A stretch of 64,000 bases of DNA. Origin: Agrocybe praecox. Lineage: Eukaryota > Basidiomycota > Agaricomycetes > Agaricales > Agrocybaceae. Below, one piece after another: positions 33,111 to 45,900 of this stretch (positions are counted from its first letter, which is position 1; every line of letters begins with the position of its first letter). The translations under genes were made by a program, and so were the position numbers. The stretch lies in the NCBI GenBank assembly GCA_964017145.1, contig OZ024852.1, positions 1,737,945-1,801,944 of the forward strand. Reading direction: 5' to 3'. The notes under the pieces are model-generated. The model made no database searches and was not told the origin of the DNA. It worked only from the letters and a program-made list of their open reading frames with translations.

Positions 33111-34971
33111 TCATGTAGCACGCCCTCTTTTTCTCCTTCGTTCTGCGTCGTCTGAATCGCTCGAATCCGATTTACGTGGTAGCTCGGTATCTTTGACCTG
33201 AGTCACAAGTTTATTAACAACGGAGTCCCACATGGCATCATTGACGCCCTTTGCTTTGGCCAATTGGTCTCGAAGGCTTTGAACTTCTACCTCTAATTCA
33301 GACACTTTTGACTTGAGAGATATAGGGTCCGCATCTGGAGTTTTATCGGCCAGCGGTTGAACGAAATAAGCATAGTCCCGTTCGAATTCTTTGTTGCTGT
33401 AAGCTGAGTTCTCGTCCAAGAAAAATAACTACAGATAGATAGAAAAGAATAAGAATACTAGGCGATTGGAGATAAATATGGAACACAAACACTATGAGGA
33501 TTGAGTACCGTTGAGACTTCGCGGTTTTCTCGTGTCTTGGCATCTCGCATCCTCTGGAACGGTAGTATCGATTTAACAGGAATGATGTCTTTAGTTTCTG
33601 ATGCTCCGCCAGATCGAAACTCAAGGCTAGTGTGGCCTATGAGATCGGGTGGCTTGATCATCGTTTCAAGGTGCACGATTGGCATCCCTTTGTGCGTCGA
33701 CACAGACCGAATCAATTGGTGAGATGGGATATCGTACAGGTGGATGAGGCCCTCTGAAGTGCCAACTAAGAGAATTGCGGACGTCAAGGATATGCACACA
33801 CTTGTTATGCTTTGCCTGAGTAGCTTATGAGACAGGGTATTGAAAAGATAGTGTGGTACACGTACCCGACTGTGATCAGCCTTTTCTTCCTTGCCTCGCG
33901 GCTTGCCTCATCATCTACGCGTATGATATCAGTTACACCGGCGCCTCCGATGGCTTCTGTTACTACGCCTCCAAATTTAGATTCTCGCTCATGGAAAAGA
34001 TTCATTTGGTGAATAGATCCATCCGACGAAGCTGCAAAAAAGAGTCTTTCCGTTAAATCCCATGCCAAAAAGGAGATGGCTTGAGGAAATTGGAACGTTG
34101 TTAAGAGCGATCGTGTTGAAAGGTCCCAAAGCTATAGGCCGAAAAAAATTAACGCCGAAATCATACATTTGAATTCGGTTACTTACCTTGACAGAGTGGT
34201 CCACAGAAGACGTCAAGATACGGCAGTCAGGAAAAGTGCCTAACCCACACCGTATGTCAGTTATTGGGAGCGTATGGTCCGAGAGTGTGCAGTAGGGGAC
34301 GATGTGTTCGTTTTGTGTGTCATTGTCGACTAATCTGACAGATAAGTAGTCAATAAACAGCAAGGTAAAGAAGGAGGTCAGATTGACCTAGATACGGACC
34401 AGACGCTCACTCCTGAGTCATCACTTCCAGAAACTAGAGCGGCCCCGTCATTTGTAAAGCGCAGCACATTGACCTGGCGATAATGGGCATCCCACGAGTT
34501 GAATAAGATCCCTGAAGAAGTCTGAAATTAATGAATTAATATGTACAGGACAATAAGAGTGTGCAGCTTAACAAACCTCCCAAAGATAGATACGTCCTGC
34601 TGCTGTGCCACCAGCACAGAAATCACCACGAGAGTCGAGAGCTATGGATGTTAACTTTTCTGGGAGAACGATTTTGAGGCTAATTTGGTCCTAATGAACT
34701 TGATAAGCCTTAAACTGAGGATCTATTTCGGAGATGGTACCTTTTGAAAATTGTAGACGTTCAAGATAGATTTGTCGGGTTGAGAAGCGAGCATGAAGCC
34801 CCCCTGCGTATTTCTTGATTCGAGAACTGCGAGAGAGTGCGGGCCGGCATTTGTCTGTTTGAAAGATGCGAGGGTGCCACCTGTTTGGATGTCGTGTATA
34901 GCGATAAGTCCGGATCCAGCACCCGATCCTATGGGAGCGGTTGCGCAAAGTATGGTCTCTTGTAAATGCAT
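33111..34971 (-). CDS. IPI3: Ipi3/WDR18-type WD40 pre-rRNA processing protein
   Basis: It is a member of the Rix1-Ipi1-Ipi3 complex needed for ITS2 processing and maturation of the 60S subunit in the nucleus. The start at 34971 gives MHLQETILCATAPIGSGAGS. WD blades follow: LIAIHDIQTGGTLASFKQTN, LTSIALDSRGDFCAGGTAAG, IYLWETSSGILFNSWDAHY, VNVLRFTNDGAALVSGSDDS, LPITDIRCGLGTFPDCRILT, SSVDHSVKLWDLSTRSLLTT and ILLVGTSEGLIHLYDIPSHQ. The C-terminus has a coiled coil (LKSKVSELEVEVQSLRDQLA) and a basic end RRRKRGRAT. That order, propeller then coiled coil, is the Ipi3 layout. About seven introns. It diverges from the J-protein gene. Confidence 0.88.
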
Positions 34972-35061
34972 TCAAAGTTTGCTGGTTAGGGTAGAGATGA
35001 AGTGTGAAGGTTGTGGTGAATCAAAAGTACTCGCTTCAATAATGCATCGAAAAAAATGAAA

Positions 35062-35067
35062 CACGTG
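35062..35067. promoter_or_regulatory. CACGTG E-box
   Basis: It is in the 302-bp divergent promoter, 91 bp from the IPI3 ATG and 207 bp from the J-protein ATG. Confidence 0.5.
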
Positions 35068-35273
35068 ATTTAATTAGCAGTTATTCGGCTTTCCTATTAG
35101 TATTCCGTCACGCGTCCGAGTCACTCGTGTGTGAGGCAAGTGTGAGGCCTTGTGGGGCGTGCCCGGAAGAGTCCAGGGGGGGTACAAAACCCTGTCTGTT
35201 ATCCACAATCTACTTTGTACTCTTTCCCGCCTTCTTCTCATTTTCTCAATCTTCTTATATCCATAATCGTAAC

Positions 35274-36678
35274 ATGTCAGGTCTTTACGAAGAACTCGGC
35301 ATTCCCAAAGATGCTTCATCAGAGCAAAGTATGTACCCAAGAGAATGATGTCAACGTCGACCAGCGCTCACTTTATTTGCTTCAATCCTCTAGTCCGTAA
35401 GGCATACAAGAAAAGAGCTCTTCAGACGCATCCAGATAGGCTCCCTCCAAATGCGACGGCTGCTGAAAAGGCTGTATCAGAGGAGAAGTTCCGCAAGGCA
35501 TGTCTCGTCTGTTATTGCCGATTCATTGCGCTAATCAGTAGTCCAGGTCAATAATGCGTATGAAGTTCTCATTGACGCGAAGAAGCGAAGCGTAAGTGAT
35601 GTCTTACATGCTTCAACGTATTTTATGTCTAACTTACGAACAGGAATATGATATTCACGGAATCTGGCCTCCTCCTGAAGTCGATGTTGATTCAACTCCC
35701 TACATGCCCAGTGGAAGTCGTCATAGAACATTCTCTAAACCTCGCCGTTCATCCAGAAACCAAACATTCCCCGACCCATTTTTCTCTCATTATCAACATC
35801 ATCCATATTCGTCTTTCCAATTCACAGACCCATTTACTCTTTTCAACTCCATCTTCGAGGAGTTGAATCCTTCCAGAGGCTCATCTCGCCAGCGCCAATT
35901 CCCATTCTCGGCGGATCCTTTTGAACGGATGAACAGATTTCACTCTGAGATTGACTCTCTAATGGAGGACGTGGACCAGGATGCCTTTGGCTTAAGTGGT
36001 TTCCCAAGATTTGGCCATTTCCCACCAATGCCTGTTTTCCCTCCACTCGATCGCTCTCCTTATGACTCTGGAAGAGGAAAGTGGATTTCCGAAAGCTATA
36101 TGACATCTACCGTGAATGGTGTTACTCAGACCATCAAAAAGCGGGTGGATTCGGATGTGAGTTACTTTATATGCTGTCTTCGAAACTCAATTCTCAAATT
36201 GGCTCTGTAACACTAGGGTAATGAACATATCACTCGCACTTTGCCTGACGGACGGGAAATTCGCACTATCAACGGAGTAGAACAACCAGTTGCAGGGCAG
36301 CTTCCCTACAACGACTCTTCGACGAGCAGACGCCTGCCAGAGCCTTCGGGGGACATCCATCTCTCTCCGATAGCCACGCATTCGCAGCCCATGCTCAACG
36401 CACCGAGGGATTATGACTCGCCACCTCCATATACATCGCATTCAACAGCTTACCGAACCCAATCCTCCACTCGTACGTATAAAAGATACATTATTTCCTT
36501 CCTTAGATCGATTGTGAAAATTACAGTCCCTAATGAACACCGAGAACCTCAACGAAGTCGTAGGAGCTCTGAAAAATGTAAGTGTTTTTCTTTCAAACTT
36601 TTGTGAAGGCGATCGGACTAATTCATTTGTCTACTAGATTACGCCAACAACAATATCGCCAACAGTGGGTCCAACTGA
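35274..36678 (+). CDS. DnaJ class B-like co-chaperone
   Basis: A probable Hsp70 co-chaperone of the DNAJB6/B2 style. MSGLYEELGIPKDASSEQ joins over an intron to IRKAYKKRALQTHPDRLPPN, with HPD in the J domain, then VNNAYEVLIDAKKREYDIHG. The middle is rich in Phe, Ser and Pro (FFSHYQHHPYSSFQFTDPFT, FPFSADPFERMNRFHSEIDS). A motif near residue 220, RGKWISESYMTSTVNGVTQT, and then GNEHITRTLPDGREIRTING resemble the substrate-binding beta strands of DNAJB6-like proteins. The C-terminus is disordered and ends YYANNNIANSGSN by the splice I prefer (stop 36676-36678). An alternative last frame would run to 36706. About seven introns. Confidence 0.83.
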
Positions 36679-37977
36679 TATGAAAACGTCGTGGATCGAA
36701 TTTTAATGGGAGTTTTTTTCCGGCAGACTTCGAACATCAGTCTCGTACTACTGACACACACCGCAAGAAGAAATGGTGGCACTACTAGATCCCATACATC
36801 TCATAAATCAAAACATCAAATTCGTTCTTAGTTTTCATATTGCTCTCTATTTCATGTACAATCCCCCAAGTCCTCTTTTTGCCAATTTTTTTCTTACCGA
36901 AATCCTCAACTATCGCATATAACATAGACAGTCTTTCTTTTGCTTCTAGGCATGTAAAGTTTTGCGGTATGCCAACAATTATGTAGCATGTTTGTATGTC
37001 ACATCTGTATCAGTACCTTGGAACTCTTGAGAGTTATATTACGTGGATTGCGCTTGATCAATCATTAATCAGTGTCTACACAGATGATCTATAGGTGTTG
37101 TGCACCTCATGTACTCGGACCCGTTAACATGCATTGCCCTCATCTGATATCCATGAGGCACTAAACGTATGATTGACACAATCACATATATGTACGTCGA
37201 ACGGTAGATATGCATACTGTCTGAGATCTTGAATTTGTGTCAGTTGCATGCGCAGGCTCCTTTGATAAACTCTTACGGGGCAACGGTCGGCCGGGAGGTC
37301 GTGCAAGACAATCTTAAACCACCCTCGAGGATGTAATTTCGTCTAGATCATGGAATCAACAAGTAATGCCATAAGCTAACCAATAGAGTGTATCGAACAC
37401 CTTTGATTATCGATCCAACTCCTCCGATGAAACGAGGGTCCAAATTTTGGTTAGTGGAACGAGCGACATGATTTAATATAGACGGCAGGCGCCTTACAAA
37501 GCATCAACATGGTAGCATGAACTTGGTATATTCGATTCATTGTTATTATACATCCTGTCCGCACAGATAAGAGAAGGAAACATAAGCTACATTAAAAGAA
37601 GGGCTATTGATCAATGGGAACAATGATGATAAGGAAATTGTCATTCAACAGCATTCGACGCACTGCGGAAATTGATGAGGGAACGAAGTCATGGAACGAG
37701 CAGCCGAGAAGCGCAATGCTTCCAAGAAAGAAAAAAAGGGTGCTTGATGTTCGCCATCTATATTATGTAGATAGATGCCAAAACAGAATGGGCGTCAGGT
37801 ACGTCATGATTAATACAAGTGGGCATGAATGGTAGGTCTGCAGAGATGGAGATAAATAATGAAGGCTGATGATGTACAGTACTGAGAATAGATTCGGATG
37901 GATGGGCATTAGAATGAGGGGCATTGACGAGAAGCAGGATAAAAAAAGACGACATAGTGAAAGTCGCACTCAAGACG
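36679..37977. other. Long intergenic stretch
   Basis: 1.3 kb between convergent genes with no supportable coding, tRNA or repeat signal. A 71-codon minus frame near 37758-37973 overlaps the 3' region of the adaptor gene and begins with a hydrophobic stretch, but I take it as chance. Confidence 0.5.
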
Positions 37978-40501
37978 TTATACCACTATCGGCGTCGTGC
38001 GCGATTGAACTGGAGGAAATGCGGAGGACATGGGCGATACTTGATCTCGCCCATCCTCTAAGCTGTTTGACGCGCCATTTGCTGTGGGCAGCGGTATACC
38101 GGAGTTCGGGGTCGCTGGCGTAACGCCGGATGCTGAGACTTTGCCGATAAACCAGGACTAGACCGCAAGAAAAAACGAGGTGTTACAATGATAATCAATA
38201 TTAATACGGGGGATGAACTTGCCGGAACCCAGCCACGGTCTCCACCCTCCTCTTTGACAGCCTAGAGTATTTGAGGTGAGTGAAAATATAAGATGCGCGG
38301 ACATGAGACTTACATAAGACCAATGATTGTAACGCTTGAAAACTCGTAAAGCATCGTCCTTCACCAGGTCAAGCTCCTCTTCGCCTTTCTTTTGGTAGTC
38401 CATCAAGGCTATGCCAGGGAAACTTGTGGAAATAATGCTTAAAGGCAAGATCGGAGTCTTAGAAACCGGACTTCCAGGTGAACCGGATGTCGATCCATTC
38501 TTAGCAGCAGTCGCCTCAGCGATAGCTGAGGCAACAGGGACGTTCGTTTCTAGAAGGCATCCAGCGGGTACCCAGCCTTGTTTGACAATGTCCGTCTCAA
38601 CAATACCAGAACCAGTAGGATCCCTTTGGACAACCCACCAACCACGAGCACGAGATAAGATAACGAAAGTATCCCCCCTGTTACAACACATAGATCAGTA
38701 TAAGCAAGCAGAGAAAGCAAGATAACCTACACAACAACGTCAAACTCATCATCTTGTTCTGCCATATACGGATAGATGGCAACTGCATATGATACACCAT
38801 TGGACGATGGCGCTGGCATCTCGCGTGTGGTTTGTCCGCCACTCGAACCTTCCTGGTGCTCACTGCCATTGCCCGTGCTCGATTTTGTCGAATCACGTCC
38901 ATTGTTTTGACTACCAATGAGTGTTGAACCGCTCATGTTGCTGACGATAGTAGAAGTTGATAGGTGGGAGGTTCGCATCGTGGCGGATGCCGGAGTTAAC
39001 ATGTCATCTTGTCTGGATACTTCGGGCGGAGAAGGTGATAACAGGCTTGGTTCTGGCCAACCAGGTTGAGGACTCAGACCTGTAGAGATGGTGGGCGTCG
39101 AAGCAGACAAGTCTTGAACTTCGAGCTTAGGTGGTCTGTGAGTTATCTTTGACTGGGATGGCGCTTTCTGATGTCCATGAGTAGCATTGGTGATTGTTGA
39201 CTCTTGAGATATCACTGAGGAGGCTTTGCGTGCAGCATGCTTCTGCTGGGCAACAGCTATAGGTGACCTGATATCCTTGATGTGCTTCAACATAAAGACC
39301 GGATTCTTTTTAGCATCTTTGAGCTTTTGGAATAGGAGAAGAGGTTTTTCGTCATAGCTTAAACACCTCTCTATCCGATTGCCTTGATATCATATCAGTC
39401 ATTGATTTCTCGCCTGCACGAGACCAATTATCTTACCAGATGTGCCATAACAAATGAACATCGCATAACTTTGCCAATTGTCATTGTTGATGCGATATTT
39501 CTTGAGTGCTGCGGGAAGCACTTTCCATGTCGGATCTTCAAGACTGACTTTGAAGCTCTTGAGATTATCCGAACTTTCTTGTCTACCTGGTTTCAGAGTT
39601 CCCGAGGAAGAAGGATCAGACAAGGGAGGAGTACGCGTTTTCTCTGATGGGGTATTTGTAGTTGAGGTTGATAGTGATGATGAACCATGATTGCGAGAAT
39701 ATGCAGGGATATCGTGTTCGACACGCTGTGGGGATGGGTGAGGCGATTCAATGGTGTCTTTGGTTGGCGATTTCTGCGGTTTGACGAATTGTGCCCATTT
39801 GAACGAAGGTTGTCTCCGAAGAGGATTCGACGGATCATCCTGGATAATTGCATTTGCTATAGCGATACAAGAGAACCAATATAAATCACTTACACTCCGC
39901 CCAGCTGAAGACCGTATACTATTAAACTCTTCCACAAACGAGTGCAGCGTGCTGGTTAAATTGCGATTTTCCTCTTCCAAACTTCGTAATCGTTGAGCTG
40001 AAAGTTGTTTTATTAATATACAGACACCAATGAGTATCAGCGCCCCAAACCTTGATCCTTTACGATCGAATGAAGCTTTTCGACGTTGATATTTTCCACG
40101 CGTTCGGGAGCTTCGGCTGGATCAGTGTATTAGGTCAGTGGTCCGCAGCGCAGCCAAAAATGTGGAATACATGACATACACGGAGGCACATAGCTTTGCT
40201 CGTGTATTGAGACACTGTGGGCAAGCTTGACTTGATATATGGCTTTGAGGATAGCAAGTCTCTGGCCAATGGTCGTAATTCCTAGTGCTTTAAGCCCGTC
40301 AGAGTCCAGCTCGCATAGTGAATCCCCTTGGATCTTGTGCTCTGTATAACAAGTTCAGTTGATAATACCCAATAGGTTCTAGAAAAATACGATACCCCGA
40401 ATTTGGCTTTCGTACTGAGGATAGCCAAGACTTGTTAACCAATTGTAAACGTCTGTTTCGTCCCAGTCGAGGATGTGTCGGTCAGCAGCAGGACCTTCCA
40501 T
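37978..40501 (-). CDS. Ste50/Ubc2-type MAPK adaptor: SAM, RA and two SH3 domains
   Basis: A scaffold that links Ras/Cdc42 input to the Ste11-type MAPKKK; Ustilago Ubc2 has this same layout and controls mating and virulence signalling. The start at 40501 gives an SAM domain at about residues 8-75 (HILDWDETDVYNWLTSLG, DGLKALGITTIGQRLAILKA). A coiled coil follows (VKDQAQRLRSLEEENRNLTS), then an RA domain near 235-315 (DPTWKVLPAALKKYRINNDN, YAMFICYGTSG). After a Ser-rich linker come SH3-1 (YAVAIYPYMAEQDDEFDVVV, GDTFVILSRARGWWVVQRD) and SH3-2 (FPGIALMDYQKKGEEELDLV, WSYAVKEEGGDRGWVPAS). A last exon adds SWFIGKVSASG and a tail; stop 37978. About ten introns. A SAM-RA paralog lies directly upstream. 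Confidence 0.88.
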
Positions 40502-41335
40502 AATGTAGAAAGTGTAGAAGGAGGTTGGATAAGCTATTATTGTCGACGGTCTTCAAAGACGCAACGAATCTGAACTTGAGCAAGTGTACAGTCCGACGAA
40601 TGTGACTGCACTGAAGGACCAAACTGAACAGTGAACGGCAAGCGAGGAAATGGAAGCTGAATTGGGTGACAGCACGTGCAATGCCTCCTTTAGGCCATCA
40701 CACACACTGCCATCGATGAATTTGAAAATACGGGCGCTCCAGCCTCCCCGAGACGCTCGCTCAACACCTCCGAGTGAATATATCTTCTCAGAGTTTATCA
40801 ATTACCTCCAAAGCTTTAAAAGCGTAATAGTTAGCTCAGTATATTTTCCGACACAGTTAAAATGATATGGCGAAGTACATATTATTCGGACTCGGCGAGG
40901 GAGGTAAAAATTTATCCAAAGGATGAAGATAGGACTCAGCGCTATCGCTGTCATGAGTTTCAAAAATGAATAACCAGTAGCACAGGTACGATATACCTGG
41001 AAACTGGACGTAATCGACAATTATAACGAAAGGGCGCCAAATAAAAACATGGGTATGTGTTACAATCACTGGCAACAACCATTCCTATCCTACTATTACC
41101 ATGACATAGTACGGACAAACGACATGATATACTAGTTATGTGGTATAAGAGAAGTTTTTGGTGGATATACGGGTACTAAAGGAGAAGGGACCGGCCGTAG
41201 AAGCCCTCAAACCAAGGAGGGTCACTATAATGCGTACAGTAGAATACAACAACAACAAATTCTGGGTCGATGGTGAGAAACTTTACGGAAAGAGTGCTGT
41301 GAATTGATCTCACATTGAATAAGACATTCATAAAG
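40502..41335. other. Intergenic between the two adaptor genes
   Basis: 834 bp with no gene. It holds the promoter of the SH3-bearing adaptor with an E-box at 40673. Confidence 0.55.
40673..40678. promoter_or_regulatory. CACGTG E-box
   Basis: GCACGTGC, 172 bp upstream of the SAM-RA-SH3 adaptor start. Confidence 0.45.
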
Positions 41336-42610
41336 TTAAGATCCAGGACTGTGTCTTGAGGTTGGAAGATTTGGCTGAAGGTGATTTGTATTCGAGCTAA
41401 ATTGTGAGAAGGTTGATGCTTGACTTTGAGGTGTTGTGCCTTCCATTTGTAGCGGAGAGCGTAGGTCTCTCATGTTCTTCAAAAGAAATGCCGGGTTTTG
41501 CTTTGCTTCTTTGAGTTTTTTGAAAAGGTAAAGTGGCTTTTCTTCAAGCTCCAGCCGTCGCTTAGTGCGATCACCTGCAAACAATATTCTTGAGTGTAGC
41601 CATTCCAAGACACCATCCATAATCTTACCTGGAGGACCATAGCTAATAAACATAGCATAATTTGGCCATTCTTCCATATTGATTCGGTGCTTCTTCAGCG
41701 CAGCTGGAAGAACTTTCCAGGTGGGATCATCGAGATTAACTTTGCTAGGATTAGCTGAGTCAGCTGAGTCCTGGCCAGTGGAAGGCGTCGGCAATGGAGT
41801 CTGTAGAAAAGGTTTGGCTGGATGCGCTTCAGTTGAATTTACTTGCTTGGAGTTATTTTCATCTTTATGAAGCTGGTCTACGGCTTGAACTTCACCGTCG
41901 GCATTCGGAAGTTTTCCCAGTTGGAGAAGAGCTGATTCCGTCTAAAATTGAATGAACAACTGTGATAAAATCGGTTGCAATATTCCCACATACATTGAGC
42001 CCTAGTGAGGAACGAAGTTTCGTTATTTCTTCGGAAAACGATCGCATTGCTAGACTTAAAGTCCTGTTATCTTCCTCCAATGTGTGTAGACGGCTTCCTG
42101 AAGATCGTGTTCATAGACAACATAAAATGGACAATCAGAGTCGTACCTTGTTCTTTAACATTTGTGTGAATATGTTCAAGGGTAGCGCCCTCGGAAATAG
42201 GAAATGATTCAGCTGTCAAATTTGTCAGAGGAGAGTTGTGACGAAACAACGAACAAGAATAGTAAACATACACGGAGGAACGTAGTCATCATCACCCAGC
42301 GGAATAGCATTTGCGAGTTTGAGGTGGTATATCGCCTTAAGGAGTGATAGTCTTTGGCCAATACTTGTGATACCTAGTGCCTTGAGGCCGTCAGAATCCA
42401 ACATGCATAGGATGTCTCCTTGAATCTTGTGTTCTTCAGAGAAGACTTGCTCAGCATCGCCACGTCCAAATGTTGGTAACACACACCTCTTATTTGCCTT
42501 TCATAGCTAGGCATTCCTAGACTGACGAACCAGGACTGCACATCTGTCTCGTCCCAGTCAAGTAGGTGCTTGTTGCTGCCACTACCACCCTTTTCTTCAA
42601 GTAGTTCCAT
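41336..42610 (-). CDS. Ste50-like adaptor paralog: SAM and RA only, no SH3
   Basis: A tandem paralog of the next gene downstream on the same strand. The start at 42610 gives MELLEEKGGSGSNKHLLDWD. The SAM domain reads DETDVQSWFVSLGMPSYERQ and DGLKALGITSIGQRLSLLKA. A phase-1 intron falls in the same codon as in the SH3-bearing copy (QIR/EHKIQGD). Then come a coiled coil (GSRLHTLEEDNRTLSLAMRS) and the RA domain (DPTWKVLPAALKKHRINMEE, YAMFISYGPPG, EKPLYLFKKLKEAKQNPAFL, RDLRSPL). It ends soon after with a Ser-rich tail SRHSPGS. This is the ascomycete Ste50 layout. The stop at 41336 is unambiguous in frame. The lost SH3 part suggests a changed partner set. Confidence 0.87.
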
Positions 42611-42650
42611 GCCAGATAAAATAGAAGCTCGACAGCGTAGTATGGGGAAA

Positions 42651-42680
42651 GGAGTTACAAGGAGTCACAAGGAGTCACGA
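42651..42680. repeat. Three tandem 10-bp units with GAGTCA cores
   Basis: Units GGAGTTACAA, GGAGTCACAA and GGAGTCACGA, exactly end to end, lie 41-70 bp upstream of the SAM-RA adaptor ATG. Read on the gene's strand the last two hold TGACTC, the bZIP (Gcn4/AP-1) half-site core, spaced one DNA turn apart. Confidence 0.6.
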
Positions 42681-42838
42681 GCTGTGCAATGAATGCAACC
42701 TGATAGATGGTTGAAATGATCCCTCTGTAGCTCGAATCTTCATGCCCTATCATTCATAGCATTGTGTATTGATGTAAACAGTAAAGTGCATTTGCCGCAT
42801 CTCGAAAAAGGGTCGGTGATCCGGAATCAGGGGCCGTT

Positions 42839-42844
42839 CACGTG
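42839..42844. promoter_or_regulatory. CACGTG E-box
   Basis: 118 bp upstream of the ATG at 42962 and 229 bp from the adaptor ATG at 42610. Confidence 0.45.
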
Positions 42845-42961
42845 CGCTCAATAATTGTGCACAGCCACCCGGTCTGCCAGCTTTGCCGACGGCAGCTCAG
42901 GGTTCTCAGCTAATAGTGAACCACTCGATGTCCTCTTGAACACTTCAAAACTGTTCGGTAT

Positions 42962-45900
42962 ATGGAGGATCCATGGGCTAATGCTTGGGGGGACTCCTCC
43001 AAAACTAATCTTCCTGACACTGTTATCGCAACAAATACCGCGAGTTGGTCTGCGCCTTCTATCTCTGCGATACATGGCGACAATGAAGACGATCTCTCCG
43101 CAACTCCTTCGTGGTCGGCGCCGTCCACATCTCTTTGGGAATCAGATGTTGTAGCTGGGACAGCTTTGTGGGGAGCCGACACTTCTACAGCATGGAATCC
43201 GGCTCCGTCAACTTTCGATAGAATTTCTCTGAGCAATCACGATTCTGTCTCCGAACCTGACTTGGCTACACCCACATATCCATCACAAAATAGCGATGAA
43301 ACCCTGTCGTCATCGCCTGAATCACCTTCAAAAGATGAATCGCCCAAGGATATCATCTCCGTCTCCAGAGACTCACTAGATTCTCCACGTTCGACATCAA
43401 GCTCGCCCCCGCAATCGACCTCTATTGATCCACCTGCACGCTCTCCGGTGCTTGCCCCTTTGTCCTTGGATGCGGAAGAACTTGACGGTTTTGGTACCTT
43501 CGAAACGGCCGTAGAAGACTTAGAATCTACGGGCTGGTCGCCTTCAAAGCCTGCCTTTTCGATTCCGTCTGCTGACGCTACCGCATGGGGAGCAGCATGG
43601 GATGATCCTGGATCTCCTTTGGAAGAGCCAATCTCAACGAAGAGCACTGAAGAAGATATGAATGATGCATGGGAACGAGCACGGCAGGAAAAGGCTCAGC
43701 AGGATTTATATGTTGTTCGTATGTCTTCATTGTTCTCCCTGTCATACCACTTAATATGTGTTTCAGCCTCCTGAGTTACTGACATCAATTCTGCATAATT
43801 TTGACGAATTATCCAGTGACCTTTGGGGTGGGTTTGAAGGGGTCTCCTCCGGTGCTGTAGACGTGAAAGAGTCTATTGACCTGGAACAGCTGGGTCTGTG
43901 AGTTTCCTCTGTTTATTAATGTGAGAATACAACTAAAAATATTCTCTATGTAGAACCCCCGTGAGCCAAAGATTAATACCTAATGATCTAACGCTACCCA
44001 CGAATGTTCCATTCGCTAAAACATTTACCGGAAAACAGATGTCAGACTCACTTAAACACACTCGTCATTCACCATTGACAAGAATGAGTCCTATGGCTTT
44101 TTATGTATCCTCGAAAGGATTGACATCTTGGGAGGCTTCAGTGAAGGCCAAACCAGCTTCAATACCGGATGACGTTACACCTTCCGGGTGGAAAATTGTC
44201 GAAAACGCTAAAGAAGAAACCCCTGAAGAAAACAAGAAAAAACCTAGTGGTGGTCTGTTCTCATTTTTTGGACGAAAGGCCACAAATTCTCCTGTTGCTT
44301 CCAACCCGAAACGGACTTCTTCTCCTGTCCCCACCTTGTCTTCTCTCAAGACAACTGCCTCGCCTCGAGCAAGTTCAGATGTCCATACCACAGCTACTCC
44401 AAGCCCAATTCTGCCGCAGGCCGACAATACCTCATCTGCTCAAATCCCCTCCTTAGACTTGAGCGAAACCAAGAGTTCTTCGTCAAACTACGCAACAGCT
44501 TCTCCGTCCCCCCTTTCTCCTCCCGTTCCTGAAAGCGAACCAGTGGCCCCAACAGCGGTCTCTAGGTTTCTTGGTCGGTTTTCGAGGTCAAGGAACTCAT
44601 CATCACACGAGTCGTTGTCTCTCTCTGTTGACGACCTTGAATTTCTTTCTGACGTTCCCACATTTGATCCTGATACGCACACCGATCCAGGCTTGGATGC
44701 TTTAAGTACAAAAATTAAAGCGCCAGCTTCTATTCCTTTACCTCCTCCCCTGAAGCCACCTTCGGGTGTAAGTTTTATTTCAAATTCAAGTTCAAAGACT
44801 GTCAAGAATTCGGATGACGAATTTATGTCCTTCTTTGACACCCCAACCAATACTTCTAGAACATCTGCATCACCCTTGACATCACTCTCAGCGCCACCTG
44901 CTAACAAACCATCAACAACGCAAGTGATTTCATCTACAACCGCAGCCATCGCAAATACTTTCGATCAGCTTGGTCAACCTGCGAACGAAGACGCGTGGCC
45001 ATCATTCGATTATCCTAGCACTGCAATGAAGAAAGCGTCCACAACAACCACAACTAAACGTTCTTTCGTGCCGATCATGGTATCTTCATCCTCCAAGGCA
45101 TCTTCCTCTAATCTTCCGATTCCTTCCTTTGTCTCTTCTATACCACCGCCACCGCTGTTGCCCCCGCCACCACCCTCCAATAGGCCGTTGACAAATAGTA
45201 CTGGAAGTACCGTTTCTCAGAATTACGGTATTCCTTCGTCGCATCCTCTTCCTCCCCCATCACGATCTTTTACTCCACAACCACCTTCGCAACCGAAATC
45301 TTCTCAAATTATCACCATAGACGAAGACGATGAATTCTCCGATTTTCTGTCATCTCCGCCATCACAAGTTGCACAATCAAGCGAAATGTCTTTCGGCGCC
45401 TTCGCGTCCGGTCCCTCTCATGGTCCACATCCTACGGCGACTCCGAGCAATCTCTTCAATGATTTTGACGATTTTGCCAGTCCTCCGCCACCGCAGCCCC
45501 CTGCTAAGGGGCCAAACTATACCATACCTACTCCATTCAAAGCAACGCCCAATGGGTCACCCAGCGAGAGTAGGGCAAACACTCCTCTTAAATCTTCCAG
45601 GGTGGCAGATCATTCTAGGACTTTGAGCCTAATGGAAAATGTAGCATCACGAGGAAGATGGCTTGGTCCTCCCTCCCCTTTACCAGAGGCATTTCCGCCT
45701 CCCCCTGAATCTGGAAGGCAGAGTACAACGTTGGATATTTTCTCTGGGTCAAGTATGCAAGAGCAACAGGCACGAGCAGTTGCCTCCCTTGCTGGATCTT
45801 CATCTACTTTCCTGTCCAAACCCAATGGGACCCAGATTGGCAATGGGTCTTCCTTGAATTTGCCTCCTCCCCCGTCCATGAATTCCATGTCCGTTGCGTC

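Larger units (their letters stand above)
42611..42961. other. Divergent promoter, SAM-RA adaptor / AP-1 accessory-like gene
   Basis: 351 bp holding a 3 x 10-bp tandem repeat (42651) and an E-box (42839). Confidence 0.6.

Noticed and set aside
37758..37973. 71-codon minus frame starting with a signal-like hydrophobic stretch
   Set aside because: It is too short, lacks supporting features and lies at the 3' side of the adaptor gene.
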